A program made the position numbers and the translations under genes. Under the pieces are notes generated by a model that searched no databases, was not told the DNA's origin, and saw only the letters and a program-made list of their open reading frames with translations. Positions 55,062 through 64,000 of a stretch of DNA of 64,000 bases are shown one piece after another (within the stretch, counting starts at the first letter, position 1; each line of letters opens with the position of its first letter). The DNA comes from Thermosynechococcus sichuanensis E542 (lineage in GTDB: Bacteria > Cyanobacteriota > Cyanobacteriia > Thermosynechococcales > Thermosynechococcaceae): NCBI RefSeq assembly GCF_003555505.1, contig NZ_CP032152.1, forward strand, positions 2,217,001 through 2,281,000. The letters are read 5' to 3'.

Positions 55062-55421
55062 GTGGATTTATTACATAAGCAGATTCTGGTTCTGAGTAAC
55101 AAAATTGATGCCCTGTACCAGATCGTTGAACAACTCAACCAAAAGGTTTCTAAGGCCTTAGAGGAAGGGCGACTCAAGCCTCTGCCGGCAACCCCTGCTG
55201 AGCAGAATCCCCTGCCAAAACCTCCCCCTTTGGTGAGTACCCCAGAACACAAGGATATTCTTGTGGATGATGACTATAGTCAGATACGCAATCTCAGTGG
55301 CGATCGCCCCCTGAGTCCAGAGATTCAAATTCAACGGCTCACGGCCCAACTCACCGCGGCCTATAACCAGATTGCGGCCCTTGAGGAGCAGTTGCTTTCC
55401 CACCACAGCCATAGCCACTGA
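55062..55421 (+). CDS. Conserved small coiled-coil protein of unknown function
   Basis: A 119-residue hydrophilic protein: a heptad-like N-terminus (LLHKQILVLSNKIDALYQIV), a Pro-rich middle (about 40-65), a second predicted coil (about 85-110) and a His/Ser tail (SHHSHSH) that might bind metal. GTG start at 55062 with GAGAGGA eight bases upstream. No family is recognised. Confidence 0.65.
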   Translation: MDLLHKQILVLSNKIDALYQIVEQLNQKVSKALEEGRLKPLPATPAEQNPLPKPPPLVSTPEHKDILVDDDYSQIRNLSGDRPLSPEIQIQRLTAQLTAAYNQIAALEEQLLSHHSHSH

Positions 55422-55432
55422 AGTCCCAAAAC

Positions 55433-57121
55433 TCAGCCGCCAAGATGAGCGAGTACCTGCTGTCGCCATTGGGCATTCTGGTGGCGATCGCTCCTAAATT
55501 CCAACAGCCGTATCTTTGGCCAAGGAGTCTGGCGAAGTTGTGCCTCGACATCAGCCCAGTCCTTAAAACAGTGATAGGGAATGCCGTAGGCGGCGGCAAG
55601 GCAACTAAAATCCACCGGCTGTGGCGTAGCAAAGAAGGCTTCAAAGGGCGGATCAAACTGGCGAATGGGCAGATGCTCAAAAATACCGCCACCTTGGTTA
55701 TTGATCAACAAGACGGTGAGACAGCCTTGAAACTGGGGGGTGATCAGCCAGCCATTGGTATCGTGCAAGCAGGCCAGATCCCCGCTGATCAAGAGGGTGG
55801 GCTGACCGCGATGGGCAACCCCCAAGGCACTGGACAATGTGCCATCAATACCGTTGGCACCGCGATTAAAGTAGAAGCGATGGGAGCGATCCCTCGCCCG
55901 CCAAACACTCTCAACATCCCGCACGGGCATACTACTGGCCACAAAAATTGCGGTTTGCGGCGGTAACCACTCTGGTAGGTGGTAAATCAGCTTGACCTCA
56001 CAGAACCAATCTATGGCCTCAAACACCTGTTGCAGTTGCTCCCGCAGCCGTTGATCATGGTCTTGCCAGTCCTTGAGGTAGGGATTGGGGGGCAGGGGGT
56101 CGGGGGGGCAGTCCACAGCCTGGGGAGCGATCGCCAACGTCTGACAACGGCCATGAATGGGATTGTTGTTCTCGCCCGTGGGGTCAAGACACCAGATCAG
56201 GGGATCGCAGGCACTCAGCCACTCCCGCAGGGCTTTACTTGTGGGCAGCGGTCCCAGTTGAATCACGGCTTCAGGACGCAAGGATTCCCGTAGGTGGGCA
56301 TTTCGCAGCAGCAGATCGTAATGGGTAATGCCGTGGGGCAGTCCCCGAGCTGAAGAGAGGGCATCCGCAAGCACTGGCCACTGGAGAAACCGACTCAGGC
56401 AATCAATCGCGGCAGCTTCGGCCACAGGATTCACTGCATGACTGGGTCCGGCAATAATTAGCCCTCGCTGGATTTGTTGCCATGTTAACCAAGGTAAAGG
56501 GGTCACGATGCGAGGTTGGACAAAAGGCTGCACTTGGTCAAAGAAGTTCTCAGGTAGCGTCACCTGAAAATTGGCTGCCGCACGTAGGTCAAGGGGATCC
56601 CGCAGGGGAATATTCAAATGTACTGGCCCTGGATCTGGCCAGAGGGCAATTTGCCAGCTATGGCAGAGGGTCTGCCGCAGATAAGGCAGCAAAGCAAGTT
56701 CGGGCAGACTCAATTCGCGATAGTGACGCACAGCATGGCCGTAGAGATGCACCTGATCAATGGCTTGCCCCGCTTGACAAAAGCGCAATTCGGGGGGGCG
56801 ATCGGCGGTCAGAACAATTAGCGGTAAATGACTGAGGCTTGCTTCAATAATCGCAGGATAGAAATTGGCAGCCGCAGTGCCGGAAGTACAGACAAGGGCA
56901 ACAGGTCGTCCCTGCTGTTGGACAAGGCCAAGGGCAAAAAAAGCTGCCGAGCGTTCGTCAAGAATCGGCACAGCTTCAAGATGGGGATGGGCAGCCGCTG
57001 CGATCGCCAACGGTCCAGAACGCGATCCCGGCGAGACAACCACGGTTCGCAATCCCAAGCGATAGAGGGTTTCAAAGAGGACGCTCGCCCAGAGGACATT
57101 GAGATTTTCAGTGAGAATCAT
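55433..57121 (-). CDS. menD: SEPHCHC synthase MenD
   Basis: The 562-residue ThDP enzyme joins 2-oxoglutarate and isochorismate in phylloquinone synthesis, the PSI quinone. It shows VVSPGSRSGPLAIAA, DERSAAFFALG (catalytic Glu), ALVCTSGTAAANFYPA and the ThDP-binding SGDLACLHD followed by INNQGGG. The ATG at 57121 starts ILTENLNVLWASVLFE. Convergent with the small coiled-coil gene, 11 bases away. Confidence 0.96.
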   Translation of the reverse strand: MILTENLNVLWASVLFETLYRLGLRTVVVSPGSRSGPLAIAAAAHPHLEAVPILDERSAAFFALGLVQQQGRPVALVCTSGTAAANFYPAIIEASLSHLPLIVLTADRPPELRFCQAGQAIDQVHLYGHAVRHYRELSLPELALLPYLRQTLCHSWQIALWPDPGPVHLNIPLRDPLDLRAAANFQVTLPENFFDQVQPFVQPRIVTPLPWLTWQQIQRGLIIAGPSHAVNPVAEAAAIDCLSRFLQWPVLADALSSARGLPHGITHYDLLLRNAHLRESLRPEAVIQLGPLPTSKALREWLSACDPLIWCLDPTGENNNPIHGRCQTLAIAPQAVDCPPDPLPPNPYLKDWQDHDQRLREQLQQVFEAIDWFCEVKLIYHLPEWLPPQTAIFVASSMPVRDVESVWRARDRSHRFYFNRGANGIDGTLSSALGVAHRGQPTLLISGDLACLHDTNGWLITPQFQGCLTVLLINNQGGGIFEHLPIRQFDPPFEAFFATPQPVDFSCLAAAYGIPYHCFKDWADVEAQLRQTPWPKIRLLEFRSDRHQNAQWRQQVLAHLGG

Positions 57122-57283
57122 TCATCCATCCAGAAGCACTATCCTCGCCTATGTAGCTGAGCCATAGGCCACCAATAGAATAGGGTTCTAAATCCAATTT
57201 GCCCTTATTTTGAGACTATGAAAGAGTATCCCAGCGTCTCTGCAATACCCGAAAATGCTGGTTCTCAGAGGACTTAAGTCTTA

Positions 57284-57354
57284 AGCGGGCAGCGGGAATC
57301 GAACCCGCGTCTCTAGCTTGGAAGGCTAGGGTTTTACCATTAAACCATGCCCGC
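57284..57354 (-). tRNA. tRNA-Gly (anticodon TCC)
   Basis: The 71-nt gene folds into a full cloverleaf on the minus strand: acceptor GCGGGCA/TGCCCGC, D arm with TGG...GGTAAAA, anticodon stem CTAGC/GCTAG around CTTCCAA with anticodon TCC, and T loop GGTTCGAATCC. Discriminator base U fits tRNA-Gly. CCA is not encoded. It lies between ftsH and menD. Confidence 0.97.
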
Positions 57355-57409
57355 ACTCCCAAGGAATACTACATTAGCACGACCCTTGGGGCGATCGCAA
57401 AGGGCAATG

Positions 57410-59248
57410 CTAGGGAATCGTTGCCATCTTCACGTCGTTGCGATCCAAGATGCTTTGGAGTTCCTCAGCATCGATCGTCTCTTTTTCAATCAGCACTTGG
57501 GCAATTTGGTCAAGGACGTGGCGGTTGTTCACCAAGACCTCTTTGGCGCGGCGATAGGCTTGCTCGACAAGATTGCGTACTTCGTCATCAATCGTGGCAG
57601 CCGTTTCCTCAGAGAAGTCCCGCTCCGCCATAATGTCGCGTCCCAAAAAGACATTCCCTGTTTGTCGTCCCAAAGCCACAGGCCCTAGGCGATCGCTCAT
57701 GCCAAAGCGAGTAACCATTTGCCGCGCCACCCGTGCCACCTGTTGCAGGTCGTTTGAGGCACCCGTTGTCACCTCATCTTCACCAAAGACAATTTCTTCA
57801 GCAATGCGGCCGCCAAGGGCAACGGCCATTTGGTTTTGCAAGTAAGCACGGCTATAGAGACCTGAATCCATCTGATCTTCGTTGGGAGTAAACCACGTCA
57901 GACCACCTGCCCGTCCCCGTGGAATGATGCTCACTTTCTGGACAGGATCGTAGTCCGGCATCAGGGCACCCACAAGGGCATGACCCGCCTCATGGTAGGC
58001 GACCAACTTCTTGCGGCGATCGCTCATGACACGGTCTTTTTTCTCCGGTCCAGCGAGGACGCGATCGATGGCGTCGTTAATCTCATCCATGGAGATTTCC
58101 GTGAGGTTACGGCGAGCCGCCAGAATGGCCGCTTCATTGAGCAGGTTCGCGAGATCCGCACCGGTAAAGCCAGGCGTTCGCCGCGCAATTTTATCGAGAT
58201 CTACATCCTTAGCGAGGGTTTTGCCACGGGCATGGACTTTGAGAATATCGAGGCGACCTTTGTAATCAGGACGATCCACCACTACTTGGCGGTCAAAACG
58301 CCCCGGACGCAACAGCGCTGCATCCAACACATCCGGACGGTTCGTCGCCGCAATAATAATGATGCCCGTATTCCCCTCAAAGCCATCCATTTCCGTCAAG
58401 AGTTGGTTGAGGGTTTGCTCCCGTTCATCATTGCCCCCCCCCAGACCAGCACCGCGCTGGCGACCAACGGCATCAATCTCATCAATGAAAACAATACAGG
58501 GGGCATTGGCTTTGGCCTGCTCAAAGAGGTCGCGCACCCGTGAGGCACCGACCCCAACGAACATTTCCACAAACTCAGAACCGGAAATCGAGAAGAAGGG
58601 AACGCCCGCTTCACCAGCCACTGCCCGCGCAAGCAGGGTTTTACCCGTTCCAGGAGGCCCCACAAGGAGAACCCCCTTGGGAATTTTGGCGCCCACTTCG
58701 GTAAAGCGATCGGCATACTTGAGGAATTCCACCACTTCACCCAATTCCAGCTTGGCCTGATCAATCCCCGCCACATCGTTAAAGGTCACTTGGGTTTGGG
58801 GTTCCATCTGTACCCGTGCCCGTGACTTGCCAAAGTTCATTGCTTGGTTGCCAGGACCCACTTGGGCACGCCGCAGTAGGAAAAAGAGCAACACCAACAG
58901 ACCAATGGGCACCAGCAAACTGCTCAGGGCGCGGAACCAGAAGCCATCATTGCTTTGGGGCAAGACAGCAATATCAACATTGTTGCTTGTGAGAATGTTG
59001 AGGAGTTCAGGGTCATTGGGCAGGTTCACCAGTACCCGCGTGCCATCTTGGGTAATGGCTTGGGCTTGGGAGCGGTCAGGGGTGATACTAACTTTAGTGA
59101 TTTGCTTATTTTCGACCTGTTGGATGAACTCACTGTAGGGCCATGTTTGTTTGGTCGTGGGTTGGCGATCAAAAAAGGCCGTGGCCAAGGCCAGCACCAC
59201 GATTGCAAGAAGTACATATAAACCAGCGTTTCGCCATTGTTTATTCAC
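57410..59248 (-). CDS. ftsH: ATP-dependent zinc metalloprotease FtsH
   Basis: A 612-residue membrane protease: N-terminal helix (about 8-25), periplasmic or lumenal domain, second helix ([18 protein letters not shown] about 108-125), AAA module with GPPGTGKT and VFIDEID, SRH region, and zinc site HEAGH. In cyanobacteria FtsH hetero-hexamers degrade damaged D1 in PSII repair. Which of the four paralogues this is cannot be told. Confidence 0.97.
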   Translation of the reverse strand: MNKQWRNAGLYVLLAIVVLALATAFFDRQPTTKQTWPYSEFIQQVENKQITKVSITPDRSQAQAITQDGTRVLVNLPNDPELLNILTSNNVDIAVLPQSNDGFWFRALSSLLVPIGLLVLLFFLLRRAQVGPGNQAMNFGKSRARVQMEPQTQVTFNDVAGIDQAKLELGEVVEFLKYADRFTEVGAKIPKGVLLVGPPGTGKTLLARAVAGEAGVPFFSISGSEFVEMFVGVGASRVRDLFEQAKANAPCIVFIDEIDAVGRQRGAGLGGGNDEREQTLNQLLTEMDGFEGNTGIIIIAATNRPDVLDAALLRPGRFDRQVVVDRPDYKGRLDILKVHARGKTLAKDVDLDKIARRTPGFTGADLANLLNEAAILAARRNLTEISMDEINDAIDRVLAGPEKKDRVMSDRRKKLVAYHEAGHALVGALMPDYDPVQKVSIIPRGRAGGLTWFTPNEDQMDSGLYSRAYLQNQMAVALGGRIAEEIVFGEDEVTTGASNDLQQVARVARQMVTRFGMSDRLGPVALGRQTGNVFLGRDIMAERDFSEETAATIDDEVRNLVEQAYRRAKEVLVNNRHVLDQIAQVLIEKETIDAEELQSILDRNDVKMATIP

Positions 59249-59376
59249 CGATCGCCATCCTCCGCTAGGAAAAGTGAAAAGTCTTTACATAAGTTCATAC
59301 TAACGCATTCTTTCGCAACCCTAGGTGAGCAGTCCCGTGGTTAAGATCATCAATATCCATGATAAGCCGTCAGAAA

Positions 59377-60192
59377 ATGCTCGATTTAGACACCTGTTAC
59401 CGGGTACTGGAGTTGGAGCCAGGGGCAACCCTCGAGGAAGTGAACCGAGCTTATCGGGATTTGGTGTTTATTTGGCATCCCGATCGCATCCCGAAGGACA
59501 ACACACGGCTCATCGAGAAGGCACACGAGAAAATTAAGCAATTTAATGAAGCGCGGGATCAACTGCGGCAGCATATTACCCGACACGGCAGCCAAACCTC
59601 CCAGCGGGCAACGAGCCAGCAGCAAACCTATCGTTCCTCACCCCCGCCCCCACGCTATCAATCCAATCCCTATACCTATCGCAGCTATCATGCGCCCCGT
59701 GAGCGGCAGCAAACCACACAGCACACCTACACCTATAGTCAACACCACAACCACCCCTACGGCACCTATCAACGCCAACGGACTGCTGCTCCACCGCCCC
59801 CAGAGCCACCGCGCACGACGCCGCCCCCCAAGGATATGTCAGGGGTCAATTTACAGGGAGCCAACCTTAGCGAAAAGGACTTTGAAGGCCGCAACCTCAG
59901 CCATGCCAATCTCAGCTATGCCGATCTCAGTGATGCCTTTTTGCACCGCGTGATTCTCCACCGTGCCAACTTACGCCACGCTAATCTCTTTCGTGCCAAT
60001 TTGCTGCAAGCGGATCTCAGCTATGCCGACCTACAAGAGGCCAATCTCATTGGTGCGGACTTGAGTGGTGCCGATCTGCGGGGTGCCGATCTGCGAGGAG
60101 CCAAGATGAGCCAAGGCAATCGCCTTCTAGTGAAACTGACTGGAGCACGCCTCACGGGAGCAATTATGCCCGATGGGCACGTCCACACCTAG
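59377..60192 (+). CDS. J-domain protein with pentapeptide-repeat C-terminus
   Basis: A 271-residue protein: J-like domain in the first 70 residues with the HPD motif in WHPDRIP; a His/Tyr/Gln/Thr/Pro-rich linker (about 75-155) with many YxYxx and PPPP elements; then a right-handed pentapeptide helix with about 18 A-(N/D)-L-x-x units. The J-domain should recruit DnaK; the partner fold is a scaffold. The frame opens at 59359; ATG at 59377 starts [13 protein letters not shown] and is preferred. Confidence 0.88.
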   Translation: MLDLDTCYRVLELEPGATLEEVNRAYRDLVFIWHPDRIPKDNTRLIEKAHEKIKQFNEARDQLRQHITRHGSQTSQRATSQQQTYRSSPPPPRYQSNPYTYRSYHAPRERQQTTQHTYTYSQHHNHPYGTYQRQRTAAPPPPEPPRTTPPPKDMSGVNLQGANLSEKDFEGRNLSHANLSYADLSDAFLHRVILHRANLRHANLFRANLLQADLSYADLQEANLIGADLSGADLRGADLRGAKMSQGNRLLVKLTGARLTGAIMPDGHVHT

Positions 60193-60821
60193 GCTTGGAT
60201 CACACCCTTAGAACTGGGAATTTGCTGACTGCGGCGCGGGTCAATGGCGATCGCCATGCGTAGGGCACGGGCAAAGGCTTTGAATGTCGCTTCAATAATG
60301 TGGTGGGAGTTAATGCCTTCCAATTGGCGAATATGCAGCGTCATGCGACTATGGTTTACCAAAGCAACGAAAAACTCCCGCACCAGTTGCGTATCGTAGG
60401 TGCCCACCCGCTGCGTGGGAATCTGCAACCCGTAGCTGAGGTGGGGACGCCCCGAAAAGTCTAGGACAACTTCCACCAAACTCTCATCTAGGGGCGCAAC
60501 AAAGTGGCCAAAACGATGAATTCCGCGGCGATCGCCCAAGGCTTGATCGAGTGCCATCCCCAAGGTAATGCCCACATCCTCATTGGTGTGGTGGTCGTCA
60601 ATATGGGTATCACCACTGGCCTGCACCCGCAAATCCACAAGGCCGTGGGAGCAAAGCTGATCCAGCATGTGATCGAGAAAGGGAATCCCCGTGTGATTGT
60701 CCGCTAGACCATTACCATCTAAGGTCAGTTCAACGTGAACCTTGGTTTCTTTGGTCTGGCGATCAACGGTAGCTTGGCGCAACAGAGGCGCATGGCCATT
60801 ACTGAGGAGAGAGTCATTCAT
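60189..60821 (-). CDS. hisB: Imidazoleglycerol-phosphate dehydratase
   Basis: A 210-residue monofunctional HisB with manganese-site segments [13 protein letters not shown] and [11 protein letters not shown], plus [16 protein letters not shown] near the end. It acts in the sixth histidine step. Lies 6 bases after the upstream hypothetical gene on the same strand. Stop overlaps the J-domain gene's stop by four bases. Confidence 0.96.
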   Translation of the reverse strand: MNDSLLSNGHAPLLRQATVDRQTKETKVHVELTLDGNGLADNHTGIPFLDHMLDQLCSHGLVDLRVQASGDTHIDDHHTNEDVGITLGMALDQALGDRRGIHRFGHFVAPLDESLVEVVLDFSGRPHLSYGLQIPTQRVGTYDTQLVREFFVALVNHSRMTLHIRQLEGINSHHIIEATFKAFARALRMAIAIDPRRSQQIPSSKGVIQA

Positions 60822-60827
60822 GCAGAG

Positions 60828-61448
60828 TTACTGACGGGGTTGGGGATTGGCAGAGGTGGCTGGCGGTGGACTCGGTGCAGGCGTTGCGGAAGGAATTGCC
60901 CCCGTACGCGGAAAGGGCACATCCACAAAACCTAATTCTAGCAATTGCTGATAGGCCTTTTGTCCCAGTTCGCGGGTGGGGTTTTGGCTGCGGATAATTT
61001 CCACCAAAAGAGGCACAGCAAGTTCAGGTTGGTTATTGGCACGATAGACCAAGGCCAGTTGAAAAGTTGCTTGATCTCGCAATTGTGCTGCTTCTAAGGC
61101 ACGGCGACGGTTACTATCGGCAGCCGCAGTATCAATCCCCAAAAAGCTAGAGTTGAGGGACTGGTAAAAGTTCGAGAGTTGGTTCATCACCGTGCGGGCT
61201 TCCAGTAGCTTGCGAGCAGCAACGGCATAATTTTGGCTATTGACTGCGGCGGCAGCCTCATCCATCAAGCGCTTGCCCCCTTCGAGGGTATAGATTGAAG
61301 AGCTAGGTGGGGGTGTGGGATTCACAATTTGGACATTGGGGCTAGAAGATTGATTCTGAGCAAACACTGCCCGAGGGAGTACCCCCAGCAGTAACATCCC
61401 AAGGAGCAGCGATGATCTTGACCAGTAAGCAAATGTATTCAGGGGCAT
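60828..61448 (-). CDS. Secreted TPR-like protein of unknown function
   Basis: The 206-residue protein has a signal peptide (hydrophobic about 13-28, ending AVFA-QNQ), then helical repeats (GGKRLMDEAAAAVNSQNYAVAA and AQLRDQATFQLALVYRANN) and a Pro/Ser/Ala-rich tail. No lipobox is clear. It is probably cotranscribed with hisB. No known family is recognised beyond a weak TPR resemblance. Confidence 0.6.
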   Translation of the reverse strand: MPLNTFAYWSRSSLLLGMLLLGVLPRAVFAQNQSSSPNVQIVNPTPPPSSSIYTLEGGKRLMDEAAAAVNSQNYAVAARKLLEARTVMNQLSNFYQSLNSSFLGIDTAAADSNRRRALEAAQLRDQATFQLALVYRANNQPELAVPLLVEIIRSQNPTRELGQKAYQQLLELGFVDVPFPRTGAIPSATPAPSPPPATSANPQPRQ

Positions 61449-61575
61449 GGTGCGAAGCCTTTACTAAGATAGAGGCAGTCAAGCAGACAATCAACATCGC
61501 GTATCTTACACCAAGTTAATGACAGCCCGTGCAGGATCATAAGTTCCAATTTTCCTCCCCACTGAGGTTGTGGCC

Positions 61576-62490
61576 ATGGTAAATCTCCCCCCGCAGGAGA
61601 CAACTACCTATGATGCCATTCGGGAACGGCGCCGCCAATTGCAAAGTAAACGCCGCTGGCGGCAACTGGCAGGGCTTTGGCGTACCAGTGTCCTTTTGGC
61701 CTTAACGGGGGGGCTGGTCTGGGGGCTAACGCTACCGGACTGGATGATCCGCCGCCCTGAGCAAGTGGTGATTCGTGGTAATCAACTGCTGAAGACAGAA
61801 GCGTTGCAGGCACAACTGCCCCTTGAGTATCCGGAGTCGCTGCTGCGTTTGCGGCCACAGGAGATCATTCATGCCCTAGAAACCACCCTGCCTTTACAAC
61901 GGGTGACGATCGCCCGCCAACTCTTTCCACCGACGCTGATTGTTGAAGTCCAAGAACGCAAACCCGTGGCGGTAGCCACCTGCAATCAATGCTGGGTAAT
62001 GAGTGCAACGGGGCAGCTTCAAGGGCCTGCCAGTCGCTGGTTGGTGGATGGTCTCGGCTTTGTTGCCCCCTTGGGTAGCTATCAGGCCAGTGCCCTGAAG
62101 CCAATGCCCCCCCTCCAGTTACAGGGGTATTTTGTCCCCGTCAAGGATCCGCCGCGTCCACAAACATTGGCCGTGGATGGCGATCGCCAGCAGCAGTGGC
62201 AGCAAATTCACCAGATTCTACAGCAGCAGGATTTACCCATTACGGGTTTAGATTGGCGCAATGAACAAAATCTGATTGTCCAAACTCCCCTCGCACCGGT
62301 TCACCTGGGGGTCGTGCAGTGGAATAGTCCTACATTCAGGAAACAACTCAGTGCCCTAGCCAGCCTCAAGCAGTTACCCCAGTATCTGGATCCGCAGCAA
62401 ATTGTCTTCGTTGATCTGGTGAACCCGGATGAACCCTTGGTGCAACTGCGGCAACAACCCAGCCAGCAACCACTTCCCCGCAGCAATTAA
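61576..62490 (+). CDS. ftsQ: Cell division protein FtsQ/DivIB-like
   Basis: The 304-residue protein has a basic N-terminus, one membrane helix ([16 protein letters not shown] about 35-55), a POTRA domain ([22 protein letters not shown]) and an FtsQ region ([27 protein letters not shown]). FtsQ couples FtsB/L to the division machinery in the periplasm. Start at ATG 61576 is chosen over a GTG at 61570. ftsZ is not within the window. Confidence 0.85.
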   Translation: MVNLPPQETTTYDAIRERRRQLQSKRRWRQLAGLWRTSVLLALTGGLVWGLTLPDWMIRRPEQVVIRGNQLLKTEALQAQLPLEYPESLLRLRPQEIIHALETTLPLQRVTIARQLFPPTLIVEVQERKPVAVATCNQCWVMSATGQLQGPASRWLVDGLGFVAPLGSYQASALKPMPPLQLQGYFVPVKDPPRPQTLAVDGDRQQQWQQIHQILQQQDLPITGLDWRNEQNLIVQTPLAPVHLGVVQWNSPTFRKQLSALASLKQLPQYLDPQQIVFVDLVNPDEPLVQLRQQPSQQPLPRSN

Positions 62491-62539
62491 GGGGCAAGGG
62501 CACGGCATAATAGAACGGTTAGCTTGGAGTGGCTGGTCA

Positions 62540-63271
62540 ATGAAATCCCTGAAGTTCGGCACGAGATTGCCCCAATTTCTGCCACGGTTGGTGATGGTGC
62601 TCAGTGTCCTTCTGCTGGTGAGTTGCGCGTCACTCTCGTCGGTGGCTGACACTAGTTCAATTCCAGGAGCACAAAGCCCAACCCCTATGGCCAATTTACC
62701 TCGACTCAATGGCGATGCAACGGTCGTGCTGACGGTCAACGATCGCCCGATTACGATTCAAGTGAAGGGGGATGCTGCCCCGATTACCGCTGGCAATTTT
62801 GTGGATTTAGTCAATCGCGGGGTCTATGATGGCACCATTTTTCACCGCGTGGTGCGTGAACCGCGACCCTTTGTGGTTCAAGGGGGGGATCCCCAAACCA
62901 AAGACCCCAGCGTGTCGCCGCAACTCTACGGCACCGGTTCATTTATTGACCCAGCAACGAATCGCCCCCGCTACATTCCCCTAGAAATTTTGGGGCAGGG
63001 TAGTGACACCCCCACCTATAGCCAGGCAGGCAAAGTCTCACCCGTCTTGACTCATACGCGCGGTGCCGTGGCCATGGCGCGATCGCAACTCCCCGATTCG
63101 GCCTCAGCCCAGTTTTACATTGCCCTTGATCAACTGGATTTCCTCGATGGCAATTATGCTGTCTTTGGCTATGTCACCGATGGCATGGATGTGGTGGACA
63201 CAATCCAGCAGGGCGATCGCCTGCAATCCGCTAAGGTTGTGGCCGGTTTAGAAAACTTACAGCAGCCATAG
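62540..63271 (+). CDS. Cyclophilin-type peptidyl-prolyl isomerase, lipoprotein
   Basis: A 243-residue precursor with a signal and lipobox (LLVSC, Cys near 28) followed by a cyclophilin domain: [28 protein letters not shown] and [19 protein letters not shown]-like segments. The catalytic Arg is in FHRV. As a lipoprotein it is probably on the periplasmic or lumenal side. ATG 62540 is chosen; a frame opens to 62429 inside ftsQ. Last 41 bases overlap the DUF2062 gene. Confidence 0.92.
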   Translation: MKSLKFGTRLPQFLPRLVMVLSVLLLVSCASLSSVADTSSIPGAQSPTPMANLPRLNGDATVVLTVNDRPITIQVKGDAAPITAGNFVDLVNRGVYDGTIFHRVVREPRPFVVQGGDPQTKDPSVSPQLYGTGSFIDPATNRPRYIPLEILGQGSDTPTYSQAGKVSPVLTHTRGAVAMARSQLPDSASAQFYIALDQLDFLDGNYAVFGYVTDGMDVVDTIQQGDRLQSAKVVAGLENLQQP

Positions 63272-63767
63272 CAGAGCGCCGCCGAAAGCGTTGCCGCAGG
63301 GTGGGTAGCAGCCGCAAGCACAGAGCGTAAGTGAGGAGTCCGGCAATCACGCCCACCCAAACACTGCCAAAAATTAGAATCATGGCCATTTGCCCCCCCT
63401 GTGCGAGAAGCTTTTCCCAAGATTGCCATTCGCCAAAGGACAGGGAGGGTTGTCCCATCAGCCACCAGCCCACCTGAAAGTTAAACCAAAACAAGGGCAC
63501 ATAGGTAAAGGGATTGCTCACCCAAGTGGCAAGGGCAGCCAAGGGTTTATTTCCGCGCACGAGGAGCGCTACTGTGACGGCAATGAGCATCTGACCACCA
63601 AAGAGGGGGAGCATCCCCGCAAAGACCCCTGCCCCGAGACCACGGGCAATACTCTCGGTACTACTGTGGGAGCGCATCAGGCGTAAATAGTGATAGCGGA
63701 GCGATCGTCGCCAAGAATGGAGCCAACGGGGCTGTCGAGAAGGCTGAGGAAAAGACAACCGCATCAT
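63231..63767 (-). CDS. DUF2062 membrane protein
   Basis: The 178-residue protein has a basic N-terminus rich in Arg, the motif [39 protein letters not shown] and a C-terminal helix pair, typical of DUF2062. The family is common in bacteria next to membrane or lipid genes; function unknown. Convergent with the cyclophilin gene. Confidence 0.88.
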   Translation of the reverse strand: MMRLSFPQPSRQPRWLHSWRRSLRYHYLRLMRSHSSTESIARGLGAGVFAGMLPLFGGQMLIAVTVALLVRGNKPLAALATWVSNPFTYVPLFWFNFQVGWWLMGQPSLSFGEWQSWEKLLAQGGQMAMILIFGSVWVGVIAGLLTYALCLRLLPTLRQRFRRRSAMAAVSFLNRPQP

Positions 63768-63844
63768 AGGTGAGCTTCGAGAGTGTCCAAAGGTTGCAAA
63801 AATGGGTGAATGAAGGTCTTTGCTTAGCAGTTTGACATATTTTG

Positions 63845-64000
63845 TTAGAGAGTGCTAGGGGTCGCATCCTTGGGCTTGCCCAATCCCAGCGCCAAAAAGC
63901 CAAGGGCGATCGCCATCATCACACTACTTTGCCAAGCGGGTGCCACCCCCCCCCAGCGATCAAAGACCCATCCTGCCCATGCTGGGCCAGCAATGCCGGC
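63845..64000 (-). CDS. MFS transporter, C-terminal fragment
   Basis: The last 51 residues of a gene that runs off the right edge; the stop is at 63845-63847. AGIAGPAWAGWVFDRWG, then a hydrophobic helix (SVMMAIALGFLALGLG) and a short polar tail look like helices 11-12 of a major facilitator. The substrate cannot be told. Confidence 0.7.
   Translation of the reverse strand, partial: AGIAGPAWAGWVFDRWGGVAPAWQSSVMMAIALGFLALGLGKPKDATPSTL

Overview
The window is cyanobacterial chromosome from a Thermosynechococcus-like organism. Evidence seen directly: psbB-psbT (CP47 and PsbT), a rbcL-rbcX-rbcS operon for form IB RuBisCO, chlI, ycf3, ycf54, menD, a ferredoxin-thioredoxin reductase variable chain, and dense GCGATCGC (HIP1) palindromes. 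From memory, the CP47 and PsbT sequences are very close to those of Thermosynechococcus elongatus/vestitus, with a handful of CP47 substitutions, so this is probably a relative rather than that exact strain.

Layout. 1-2.6 kb: end of an Mrp-type cation/proton antiporter operon (end of a D-like subunit, E, F, G, a separate MrpA-C-terminal-like subunit, B). 2.6-8 kb: hisH, a short cation-diffusion facilitator, fumC, a dihydroorotase homologue that has lost metal ligands, and a double phosphoglycerate-mutase-type protein. 8-10.4 kb: psbT-psbB and a divergent 2Fe-2S ferredoxin. 10.3-15.4 kb: a Usp/DUF4129/DUF4350 operon, then ycf3-gatC-ExbD-like. 15.6-16.4 kb: an mntP/ytaF-type gene broken by a 317-bp IS605-like mini element. 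16.4-20.2 kb: phosphohexomutase, GPH-type transporter and folP. 20.3-22.8 kb: sodB, a CHAD protein, ftrV. 22.9-26.1 kb: a second mini element, cofG, and an rbp-cbiT-rsmI operon. 26.4-29.9 kb: chlI, a CARF-HEPN candidate nuclease without CRISPR genes nearby, and ylqF. 30.3-32.6 kb: rbcLXS. 32.6-36.5 kb: fabG-valS and a Rpn/DUF2887 remnant. 36.6-44.8 kb: ycf54, rodZ-like plus a large AAA-WD40 protein, purC-glk, DUF1517 and DUF4079 proteins. 44.9-51.5 kb: an iron-type ABC ATPase, an FHA-fused class A PBP, ssb, a CsgG-like protein, an IS630-type transposase fossil, ferredoxin, FHA protein. 51.6-57.4 kb: a perfect CRP-type site, a 45-aa photosystem-type small protein, a hookless SbcC-like ATPase, menD and tRNA-Gly. 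57.4-64 kb: ftsH, a J-domain/pentapeptide protein, hisB, ftsQ, cyclophilin, DUF2062 and the end of an MFS gene.

Most of the window is ordinary housekeeping and photosynthesis, arranged in short operons. Carbon fixation (rbcLXS), PSII core antenna (psbBT), PSI assembly (ycf3), chlorophyll synthesis (chlI, ycf54) and phylloquinone (menD) sit among biosynthetic genes (hisH, hisB, purC, folP, fumC, cbiT, cofG). The accessory signals are the orphan CARF-HEPN gene, two reduced IS605/TnpB-type elements that share hairpin ends and a common right-end module resembling an omega-RNA scaffold, two pieces of the same IS630-type transposase in different states of decay, a Rpn-type remnant, and several candidate regulatory structures in leaders.
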